Below, in pieces: positions 23,558 to 33,245 of a stretch of 64,000 bases of DNA. The position numbers were made by a program, and so were the translations under genes. Each line of letters begins with the position of its first letter. Positions within the stretch are counted from its first letter, which is position 1. The stretch is from Oreocharis arfaki (taxonomy: Eukaryota > Chordata > Aves > Passeriformes > Paramythiidae), in the NCBI GenBank assembly GCA_013398015.1, contig VZRR01012738.1:139882-203881 (forward strand), given 5' to 3'. Under the pieces are notes generated by a model. The model was not told where the DNA came from, made no database searches, and saw nothing but the letters and a program-made list of their open reading frames with translations.

Positions 23558-23841
23558 AGCAGCAGGATGAGAGGAAGTGGCCTCAGTTTCCTCGAGGCAC
23601 CGGGGGAGATTTACATGAGATGCTAGGGAAAATTGCTTCACCGACAGGGTTGTCCATCATCGGAACAGGCTGCTCAGGGCAGTGGTGGAGTAACCATCCT
23701 TGGAGGGATTGAAAAGATATGTAGATGTGGCAACTGAGGACATGGATTTGTGGTGGCCTTGGCAGTCCAGGGTTAATGGTTGGACTTGATGGTCATAAAG
23801 GTTTTTTGACCTAAATGATTCCATGATTCTATGATTCCCGA
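23558..23841 (+). mobile_element. CR1 LINE 3' fragment
   Basis: It has the motifs 'attgcttcaccgacagggtt', 'ggaacaggctgctcagggca', 'ttggcagtccagggttaatg', 'ggttggacttgatggtcata' and a GATTCCATGATTCTATGATTC tail. This subfamily ('gttaatggttggact') differs from the 'ccaaggccaggttgga' type seen at 5498. Confidence 0.95.
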
Positions 23842-26455
23842 CCCTTATGTCAATAACAGATAAGAGTCCAAACCCACAGGAGCCATCTAGCAACAGGACA
23901 TGCTCTTTTTTCCTTTTTTTTTGCGAAACTGGTTTTGAGGGCTGACAGTGAAAGATGAAGCACTGTGTACTCCCTCCCCTCATCCTTCACGGTGAGGTTG
24001 AGCCCAGCAGTGGGAGTTGAGAACTGATATCTGTAAAACAGATGCATCAGCAAAGAAAGAAAAGTCCCTGCTTTGTGAGAGGGAAATTAACGTTGACATC
24101 TTAATTATAAGTCAGAGGAAAGGTTGGTGCTGGAATGGTGAGCTTTGAAGATTATCATATTGTCATTATTCATTAATGACTAAAAAAAAGCTACCTCTAA
24201 ATGATAATGGTGGAGTATCATGGTAAACCTATGAAGCTTCTATTAGGTCCCATTTACTCACAAAGAGTCCTTTGCTAATAACTTATTAACAAAACCCAGC
24301 AATACTAATCAGGTTTTGGCTACAGTGACATGTGCTGCTGTACAAACATTGCCAGGAGAAAAAAGAATCTAGGAAAACTCTCTCCCTGTGTTTGGAGCAA
24401 TAATTTAAAAACTGAATTATAATAGAACAGGAGCTCCAGAATTATGGATGTCATAACGTAGTGGGAGGATTTTTGTCTGGCTGATACGGGAGGAAAAAAA
24501 TAACGACAAATAACATCGAGAAAGGTGTCTCACCAGTGCTTTCGGAGGAACAGTGACATTGATCCATAAGCTCTGGTTCTGAGACTGCCTCTGCAATGTG
24601 CTGAAAACCATGGTGAAAGGGAGGAACCTGACCCAGAACTGGATGCAGTGCAGTGGGAAGATGACAATTTATTTCTCAGGGGATGCTCAGCCATGGCACC
24701 TCTCAGCAAGAGTGTTGTGGAAGCCATGGAAAATAAGGAGACTTTTACATCTCAAGCATGGGGAGCTCTGGGTGAGTTGCCACGTACAGCCCCAACCCAA
24801 GGTGGCTCTGAACCCCAGGTATATATTTTTTCCAAATTTCTGCCTCTATTGTAGCCACACCTGGGTGACCTCTGCCTTGAGGTGAACTTTTTTCTGTCAG
24901 AGTGTGTTATTCCACTTCTTGTACTAAAATGTAAATTAACTTAAAGCCTTCATAAGCAGCTTATTCAATATGAGCTGTAATTACAGCTGGGGCTGTAAAA
25001 AATGCTCTCTATAAAACTTTTATCAAAGTTATTTTGTGTTACTATTGCTTTCTGTGATGTGTCTGGATTTTCCAAACAGCAAATAATTCTGCACTTATCT
25101 TGGTTCCTTTGATAATATTTTTTATGACAGTTCTGAGACGCTAGCTACATTAACATTCAAAAAGGAAGAATGGGGACAGTCTTTTCTAAATAAGAGTGTG
25201 TAAACCCTCACATGCTGCTGCTTAAATACGAATCATGGAAAGACAAGGAATGGATTAATCATATAGATTTGTACAAATAATGTAACCAGATCTGCATGAG
25301 CTGTTGCTCAGAATAATGAAGGCAGTTGTCCTCCAGCTGGGCAAGGTTGATCTGCTCAAATGAGGCTTTCTGGAAGCTTCAAGCAGTTGGAAGACTGACA
25401 AAGTGACAAAGTCAGTGATGTCATCCATAGCAGTCAAAGAAAGGCTGGCTGTGTCAGTCTGAAATCTCACCTGGAACACCAGGGAGTGATCCCAGGAGAA
25501 GGCTGGTGCACACACGGGTAACCCTAGTGCTCCCTCCAAATGTAGGGGGGAAGGAGACTTGGTTTTCACTTCCTGACACTGCACTGCTCCTCCTTCATCC
25601 TCTTTTCTAGAAGTGAAGAGAATTGTAAGTGTGTTGTTGCAGCTCAGACCCCCTCTCCTCTGTCAGTAGGGAGGAACTGGAGAGGGCAGGACAACACCTC
25701 AGCCTTCTGTCACTGGTTCCACTCCACTCAGATATTACAAGGTGTCTATGAAAGACAAGCTCAGACCTTATGTGCAGAACTCAGGCTGGGAGGAGATGAC
25801 TGACAGGAGTGGGCATCAACTCTCAAGAAAACAGATTTTCCTTTTGCGTTCTCCAGGAAAGTTTGTGCACGTACACAGAGGGCTGGTAGTGCTTCTCTAT
25901 GAGCTTTGACTGGTCCTCCCTGTTTCCCCAGCTGCTCAAGCAGCTCATATTCTGTGAAGAGAGAGAAAGTGACTGGTGAAAAGGAGCAGGAATCAGAGAG
26001 GAGCTGGGGATTACTTTTATCAGACAGAGACTGGGATAGGCTTTTGGACCATGCCAGCTATCCCAAATCCCTGTGAACAGGGTTATAAAATTTGACAAGG
26101 CTGCTACAGATATTTCAGATCCTATTAAAGATGTAAAACCACTGACAGAGATGAACCGCTTACAGATGCTAACTCACTGCTGCTGAAGGAGGCTGACAGC
26201 AAGCAGAAGGTCAAGCAGAGGATTTTAGTGGGTGATAATCAGAAACACACCCAAGTGGGGAGAAATGGCTGAATGGATGGTAAAAGTGGTAAAACATCAC
26301 CGAACCAACAGCTTCTGCCATTCCTAATAAGCGGATGAACAGCGTACCTTGCCAGTCAGTCTCACATGCAGAGGGGAGTTGGCCCGTGACACCCATTAGC
26401 CAGGGTTTTATCTCAGCACAGGCCATTCCCAGTCACTGAATTTAGAGCTACAAAG
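23842..26455. other. Intergenic, no gene seen
   Basis: No coding feature is recognised. The 24900-25160 portion is AT-rich and carries a perfect palindrome (listed separately). The remainder is mixed composition without an identifiable repeat. Confidence 0.55.
24900..25160. promoter_or_regulatory. AT-rich block with palindromic homeodomain-type site
   Basis: Bases 24973-24988 form a perfect 16-base palindrome AGCTGTAATTACAGCT centred on TAATTA, a homeodomain core. Flanking sequence includes AATTAAC, ATAATA and GATAA words. It has the look of a conserved non-coding element, but this is unproven. Confidence 0.25.
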
Positions 26456-26894
26456 TTGATCAAGAGCCTGGAGCACCTCTCTTATGAGGAAAGCCCGAGG
26501 GAACTGGGCCTGTTCAGCCTCAAGAAGGGGTGAGAGAGAGGGGACCTCATCCATGTCTATAAGTGTTTAAAGGAGGGCTACCAAGAATGGCCCAGGCTCT
26601 GCTTGGTGGTGCCCAACAGTAGGACAAGAGGCAATGGGCAGAAACTGATGCACAGGAGGTTCCACCTGAATATGAAGAAGAACTTATTTAATGTGTGAGT
26701 GATGCAGCACCGGAACAGATTGTCCAGAGAGGGTGTGGAATCTCTCTCACTGGAGATAATGAAGAACGGTCTGTACACAGTCCCGTGCCACATGGTCCGG
26801 GATGACCCTGATGAAGCAGAGAGGTAGGACCAGATGACCCACTGTGGTCCCTTCCAACCTAACCCATTCTGTGATCTGTGATTCTGTAATTCAG
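26456..26894 (+). mobile_element. CR1 LINE fragment, about 440 bases
   Basis: The motifs occur in order: 'cctggagcacctctcttatg', 'gaactgggcctgttcagcct', 'caagaggcaatgggcagaaa', 'aggttccacctgaatatgaa', 'gaacagattgtccagagagg', 'tggtcccttccaacctaacc' and an ATTCTGTGATCTGTGATTCTGT tail. This 'aggaggttccacctgaa' version is a separate CR1 subfamily. Confidence 0.95.
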
Positions 26895-27549
26895 TAGCAG
26901 TGGCTCTGCCACTGCAGCTCTCTGCCATCGGTCCCCTGGTCCTGCCATGCTCGGTCCTCGCTTCTCAAACACCTCAGTCCTGCTTGCTGCTCTCAGCCAT
27001 GCATTTTACTGCTTTTCTTCAGCCTTGTTTATTCTACAAAGCATTAAGCTCTAGATCTAGACTTAGACACTCCATTACTACACTTAGGCTCTAAATCCAA
27101 AATGTAGACTTCAAACCCATGCTTTAATTCTGTACAACTGCGTGACTCTCCACTCACTGTTTGACTGGGCCTTTATCCCCTCTTTGCATTCATTGGTGTC
27201 AGCAGTGCTTGATCGTATCGTCTGCGTCCCAGAGCAAGCAGCGGAGGGGTATTTGCATAGGCTGCTTCTTTATTCACTTTGACAAGTCCTCTTAGTTCAT
27301 CTCGTTAACTCTGCCGCAGCATCCAACTGTACTTGGAGCAGGCACATGTGCAGCAATCTCTGTAGTTACTTTTAAAATTTATTCTGGAAGTTTTGACTCC
27401 TGTGGATGAAATGCAGAGGAAACAGCAAAGTAGATGAAAAGTGCTTGAGAGTATATGACTGTATGTCCTGTACAACCCTGCATGACACCTGCACTCAGAA
27501 ATCATTCCCTCTGTTTCAGAAGTGCCTTGTTTGTTGCTCTCCTCCCCCT

Positions 27550-27551
<2 letters not shown>

Positions 27552-27583
<32 letters not shown>
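27552..27583. repeat. Poly(T) tract, 32 bases
   Basis: An uninterrupted run of 32 T follows a C/T-rich stretch. Read on the minus strand it is a poly(A), which could mark the tail of an old retroposed sequence, but no source transcript is recognisable beside it. Its length may vary by slippage or assembly error. Confidence 0.9.
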
Positions 27584-27584
<1 letters not shown>

Positions 27585-27695
27585 GCACGTTGAGGATAAC
27601 TGAACACTGCTGTCATTGTGCCAAGCAGTACAACATAGGTCAGGAGCAGACTCATCCCTTGTCCAAGCCTTTAACCTGTTGGCAGTTGTTTGTGT

Positions 27696-27716
27696 CAAAC
27701 AAACAAACAAACAAAC
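27696..27716. repeat. (CAAA)n microsatellite
   Basis: Five perfect CAAA units plus a partial sixth lie about 110 bases from the poly(T) tract. Confidence 0.92.
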
Positions 27717-27997
27717 ATACAATTTTGTGTCCATTTTTCCCCATATTCTCTGTTGCAGGGTTACAGCGCTTCCTTCCACGGATGTGTCTTCTATTTCATG
27801 AACGTTAGTTTAAAAGGATTTGTGATGTTTCAGGTGCAAAATGTTGTTGAATATGCAGCTGGAAAGTTGAGGCACATGGAGGATCTGTATTTACTGTCTG
27901 ATTTACTGTAAAATCTTGGTTGAAACATCTAAAATTCCCAGCCCAACACCCTTGTTGTTTGAAAATTCTACAGGATTACTGAGGAGACATTCAACAC

Positions 27998-28281
27998 TGA
28001 TCTCTGCTCTCTGGTGACCAGTGATAGAACTGAAGGAACAACATGGAGCTGTGTCAGGGGATGTTTAGCCTGGATATTGGGAAACAGTTCTTTCCCCAGA
28101 GGGTGGTCCAGCACTGAAAAGTCTCCCCGGGGCAGGGCAGTTGTCATCGTCCCAAGGCTGCCAGAGTTCAAGGAGTGTTTGGACAACACTCTCAGGCATG
28201 TGGTAGGATTTTGGGGTTGTCCTGTGCAGGGTCAGGAGTTGGACTTGATGATCATATTCTGTGATTCTCTGATTCTATCGT
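27998..28281 (+). mobile_element. CR1 LINE 3' fragment
   Basis: The copy begins 'ctgatctctgctctctggtg', continues with 'cccagagggtggtccagcac', 'ctgccagagttcaaggagtg', 'gttggacttgatgatcatat', and ends with a TCTGTGATTCTCTGATTCTAT tail. It is the sister type of the copy at 1356-1637. Confidence 0.94.
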
Positions 28282-31200
28282 ATGCAATGATCAGTAGTTC
28301 TGCATTGCTCAAGAATGGTTATTTATTTGTGAAAGAGGAGCAAAGAAGGACAAACCACTGTGTGGATGCAATTCCTGCTGGTACTGCCTGTCATTTGCCT
28401 GCTGTGCTGATGTGTTTATGAAATACAGGCAGATTTATGGTTCAGATTTGCATTGGTGAAGCATGCATTGATCCCCATCTACAGCCTGCTGGGTTGATAC
28501 GTTCCCCATTTCCAGGTGAGGAGTGCAGACACCAGGGATTAGTCAGCCCAGGGTGACAGAGACCTCTCTTAAGGCTTGGGTTTATTCTCTAAGCTGTAAG
28601 AAATTCCCTGTTAAGATCTGGCTCCATGGCAGCTTCTCCTCCTGTACAAGTTAATTTATGACATGTTTAAAAGTTCGCCTTCAGATAAATGTATCTTAGG
28701 GTCACACAGTTTTCAAATAGACAGTCCTGGATATGTCTGTCAACAAAACAGCAAGTGCTTGGCTTCGAACCACTCTTACCCAACTGTGATTTGTTTGTGC
28801 TTCCTCAGAGGCACAGAGCTTCCTGAATAATTTGTTACCCAGTGTTTGAGATGAGGGCTCTGTTAGGGAAGAACACTGTGCCCACTGCTGCTTCCTGGCA
28901 ACTGTTTTTGTTTTCAGTCAATGCAGTGCAGTTAACCATCACTGTTGGTTCTCCCAAGAGCTGTAACAGCACTGTGGTCAGGTAGTGGTGTTGCGAGACA
29001 GTCAGAGCTCCTGTGTGCCTAGTCACCAGGAAGATAGGAAACAACATACTTCTGCATAAACAAATGCCTGCTCTTACTGGCGCAACTGGCTTTCACGTCA
29101 TCCTTGCCGAGGATGAAGATGTTCTTATTTTGTGCTTGTGTGTGTTGTGTGAGTATTGTGGCTCTGTGGGGGTCACTTCCCTGTAAGCACAGGACTGCTG
29201 ACCTACACCAAGATTTGCATGGCAAGTATTGGGCACAAGGAAAAGGACTTCAGAGGAGTCCAAACACAACACCACAATTCCTTTTCTACTCTCTTTGAGA
29301 AAGTGTGTCTTCATGCTCTAATTAAACAACGGTTTGACATGTTTTTGCTGTTTTGATTGCCTTTGAACTTTGGCAGTGTGATAAACAAACTTTGCTTCCC
29401 TCTCTATCGAAAGCTGTGCTGCCTTGAAGCAGTTTATGTCCTTCATTCTGATGTGGCAGAGCTCAGTACTCTCTTCCTGTGGCATTCTACGTGTGCTGAT
29501 GCCAACAGCAGAGTGGAATGGCAGCTGCCACAGTGTGATGGCTGATGAACCAGGGACACCGGAGCTCTGATGTTTCTTTGATGGCTCCTTTTAGCTCACT
29601 GAGAGCTCCAAACACCAGTGCTCAGTAAATACACGATTCCTCAGCCCTCGGCTGGTTGGCACTGGTGGGTGTGCAGGGCACGTTCCCTCCCGATCGTATC
29701 CAAGGCTATGCAGACACATCGTGTGTCTGGGATTTGTGGTGAGTAATCTGGAACAAGGAATGAAAGCAGGACAAATGGACTAAAGCTGGCAGCCAGTTCC
29801 CAAGCAGCCTGTGCATGTTTCGAAGTTTGTTCATGGACAACAGTAGAGCAGGTCCCGTGGAGTGAGATGTGCTCTGTGGGGTGGGCTATCCAAAACCACT
29901 TTGTGATCTGAGGGGGCTGCCCTGACCTCCAGCAATGTCCAGCCCAGCAGAGGTGACAGTGGGGACCCGAGGTCAGAGCTCCAAGGAGCCCCACAGGCTG
30001 TGGTCACTGTCTGAGAGCAGTGCCACACATCTCCTGGCTTAGTCTGTAGTGTCAGGGCATCTACACGCCAGGTGCTGAAGAGGAGACGGAGGATCGCCAA
30101 GTGATGCAGAGAAAAAAAATACATTCAGCAACACTGTTTGCTCTCTCAGAATACGACGAGACTGGCAGATAGACGTGCAGCTTGAGAAAAGGATTATGGT
30201 TCATGTGATGCACAATGAACCTGCCTAACTCACCGGCATCAAAAATTTTGCAAGGATTAGGCAGCCTGTTTTGGCTTTTAAGTTTATATGGAAGCATACT
30301 GTTAAAGACAACAGCACTTTCATTGCAGAACAGCAGTTTCATGACATGCTTTTTTAACCAGTGTTATTAATTGGCATATCTCAGCATTTTTGGAGCTGTT
30401 CCCCCTTTCAGGTGCGTAAATGCAGCAGGCATTTCACTCCAAGGTTTGAAGTCTTGGCCAGTGAAAATACTGAGCTTCACTCTCCTAAGATGAGGGGTGG
30501 ACAAACCTTCTGCTTAGGGGAATGGACAAAACTTCCAACCCCAGAGACAAAAGGACACTCATCTCCGCCTTGAGATGTCTACACTGTCTACACAGGACTC
30601 TGTGTATTCTCGGGAGCATCTGGCAAAAGCTACTGTCAGTAGCTCATAAATTACAGCTCATGCCTGATGTCACAATTCCCATGTAAAAAATTGAAGACTG
30701 GTTTTAAACAACGTGACAGTGTCCCTTTTAATATCCAGTTCACAAGCACAACAAAGCTTTCAGCCTTCTTGCTTCCACTCTGCAAGTGTGAAAGAAAATT
30801 CCTCTCTGGCAGCTTTTTTCTGTGCCTGTTGGCAGGTGGCCCAATGTCCCTCAAATAGCAGCAAACACAATGAGCTGAACCTATGCTTGTTGCAACTCCA
30901 TTACTGCTGGAGGCACCTCAGATGTATTGGAACCATCTGGTCAATGTCCCCAAACAAGTTTGGATTATATTGTTTTACCCCAGAAAGCGTGGCTTAATTA
31001 TAAGATTGGTGATCTTCTGACTTCTTTGGAAGTATTCTTGCTTTTTTTGGTAAAAGCCACGGACTTAACAGGTCTTAACGGTAGACGAGTGTCTAAGAAC
31101 TGGAAAATACCTGGTTGCAGAAGTTACTGGTATTTGTTATGAGCAGGTTTCTTGGTTGTTTTCACTTGCTGCTATTTACCATTTCAAAATCCAGTGTTGA

Positions 31201-32097
31201 AATCTGATACTTCTAACACAGTGTGTTGTCCAGACTGAGGTGAACACAGGGACACAGCAATGGGAACAAAAATCCATTGTTTTTATGGCTCAGCAAACAT
31301 TCTTTAGGCTCTGCAGGCACCGGCTTCTTCACTTCCTCCTACAGGAACGAAAGCAGTATTTGAGTCACACCTCTTTATTTGCAAACAGTGGCAGGGCTAT
31401 ACCTTCTCAGGACTCAGGTCTTTTTGCAGCTCTGCTGCTCCTTAAGGACTTCGGCCCACTGGGCACAGCCAGAGCCTTCAAGACACTCCTAAAACGTTGT
31501 AGACATCAAAAGAGATTTGCAGTGGAAATTCAGCCTCTGATTAAGAGAAAAACAATTTGAAGATTGCTCAGCAAAATTTGCAATTTGAACCAGAAAGCTT
31601 TCAAAGAATTAATTTCCAGCTTTTATGGCTGTGACATTGATTTCGAATGAAACACACTTTCCTGTGTTTTGTACTTTTCAGTGTTTCATTTGTTCAGCAG
31701 CTGCGCTGTGCTCCCAAATGCTAGGATGTGCATGGCGCATACCTGGCATGTAATCTGCACCTGGCATGAGCCAATTTCTCTGCTGAGATCCATGAATCAC
31801 AGCAAAATAAACAGGCTCACGTGAAGAGAAAACCCACTCGATTTGTGTTTACCAGTTGAAAAAGTATCTGCCTGTTTATATCTAAATTGTACCCACTGTA
31901 CACTGTACTCCAAGCTCTGCTTTGGCCTGAGGTGTTTGAGCTACTTTGAACCAACCAGTGGCAGTGGCCATGGGAGCGGTGGGAATACACAAGAATGGTG
32001 TCTGTGCCTGTCTGGTTGCGCAGGCACTAAGAGCAAACATGCAGTGGAGCATGGACACTCCACCTCAGCTCTCACACCCGCCTCAAACCCAACTGCC
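28282..32097. other. Intergenic upstream of the MAGI3 promoter, no gene seen
   Basis: About 3.8 kb without CR1 or recognisable coding sequence. Small open frames occur but none is homologous to anything I know. An unannotated promoter-upstream transcript cannot be excluded. Confidence 0.5.
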
Positions 32098-32420
32098 AAG
32101 GGGAGCTCCTGGCTGAGGGGGGATCCTGGCTGAAGGCAAACCCTTCCTTAGGTGGGAGCTGACTGAGGGCTCTTAGCTGAGTGAAGGTCCTGGCTGAAGG
32201 GGGCTCCCGGCTGAGGAGAGATCGTGATAGAGATCCTGACTGACAGGGGACCCTGCCTGGGATGGCCACTGACTGAAGGGCTCCTGGCGGAGGAGAGGTC
32301 CTACACAACGCAAGGCCGGGCTGAGAGAGGACCCTGCCGCAACGGGCGCTGGCTGGGGGGCTCCTAGCTGAGAGGACACCCCGGCCAAGGCGGGCCTTGG
32401 CTGAGGGCCTCTTCCCGGGT
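32098..32420. repeat. Degenerate GC-rich minisatellite (GGCTCCTGGCTGAGGG-like)
   Basis: The words CCTGGCTGAGG, CCTGGCTGAAGG, GCTGACTGAGG, CTTAGCTGAG, CCCGGCTGAGG, CCTGACTGACAGG, CACTGACTGAAGG, CCTGGCGGAGG and CCTAGCTGAGAGG recur every 15-40 bases. This looks like a decayed array of a roughly 16-base unit. It keeps open frames on both strands by composition, and I do not regard those frames as genes. Confidence 0.65.
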
Positions 32421-32484
32421 GAGGGGGCCACGTCCGGGTTCTTAGCGGGGGCCGCGGCGGGGCCGGGTCCAAGCTCCCTACACG

Positions 32485-32520
32485 CCCCGGCCCGGCCCAG
32501 CCCGGCCCAGCCCAGCCCGG
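32485..32520 (-). repeat. CCCRG pentamer array, G-quadruplex candidate on minus strand
   Basis: Seven consecutive CCC tracts (32486-32518) are each separated by exactly two bases (GG or AG). On the minus strand this gives seven GGG tracts with two-base loops, meeting the usual G-quadruplex pattern. It sits about 90 bases before the N gap. Confidence 0.8.
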
Positions 32521-32611
32521 CGGCCGCGCTGCCTCTGACCGGCGGCCGCGCGCCAGGGGCGTGCTCAGGGCCCGGCGGGGGCGTGGCAGGAGAGGAGGGG
32601 CGCGGCGAGTG

Positions 32612-32866
32612 NNNNNNNNNNNNNNNNNNNNNNNNNNNNNNNNNNNNNNNNNNNNNNNNNNNNNNNNNNNNNNNNNNNNNNNNNNNNNNNNNNNNNNNNN
32701 NNNNNNNNNNNNNNNNNNNNNNNNNNNNNNNNNNNNNNNNNNNNNNNNNNNNNNNNNNNNNNNNNNNNNNNNNNNNNNNNNNNNNNNNNNNNNNNNNNNN
32801 NNNNNNNNNNNNNNNNNNNNNNNNNNNNNNNNNNNNNNNNNNNNNNNNNNNNNNNNNNNNNNNNNN
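32612..32866. other. Assembly gap, 255 N
   Basis: A run of 255 undetermined bases lies in the middle of the CpG island. Sequence on both sides is extremely GC-rich, the usual cause of such gaps in bird assemblies. The true length is unknown. Confidence 0.99.
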
Positions 32867-33245
32867 CCGCCCAGCCGGCCGCGCGTAGGCCCGGCCGCGC
32901 CGGCGCCCTGCGGGGCGGCGGGAGGGCCGCGGCGGGAAGCGGCGCCTGGAGGGAACCGGGGCGCGGGTGCCTCGCTGGGAAAGTTTCTGCGGGTTCGGGA
33001 AGGCGCCGCTGCCATGGGGGCGATGCGGAGGGGGAGGCAGTCCCGCAGTCCCGGGGCTGCCCCAGGACCGTGCTCTCTCCCCCCGCCCTTCCCGGTGGCC
33101 TCTCCCGAGGGTCCGCTCCCCTCCCGGAATGCTCGGCTTCGCGCCCGTGCGATGCTGTGTTTGTGGGGGTGTGACCCTCGCGGGCCCCCGGAGGTTCCGG
33201 TCCCCGCGTCCTCCTCTCGGAGGTGCAGGAGGTGTTTTCCATGGT

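Larger units (their letters stand above)
26895..27997. other. Intergenic with homopolymer and simple repeats
   Basis: No gene is recognised. The stretch contains the T32 tract and the CAAA microsatellite, listed separately. Confidence 0.55.
32430..33245 (+). promoter_or_regulatory. MAGI3: CpG island, candidate MAGI3 promoter and first exon
   Basis: Very GC- and CpG-rich sequence with NotI-type GCGGCCGC sites flanks the N gap on both sides, unlike anything else in the window. It lies upstream of, and on the same strand as, the MAGI3 exons, separated by a large first intron, which is normal for MAGI genes. MAGI3 exon 1 should encode the N-terminus and first PDZ domain and end one base into a glycine codon. 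No such coding sequence or donor is visible on either side of the gap, so exon 1 is most likely inside it. Assignment is by position and composition only. Confidence 0.6.
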
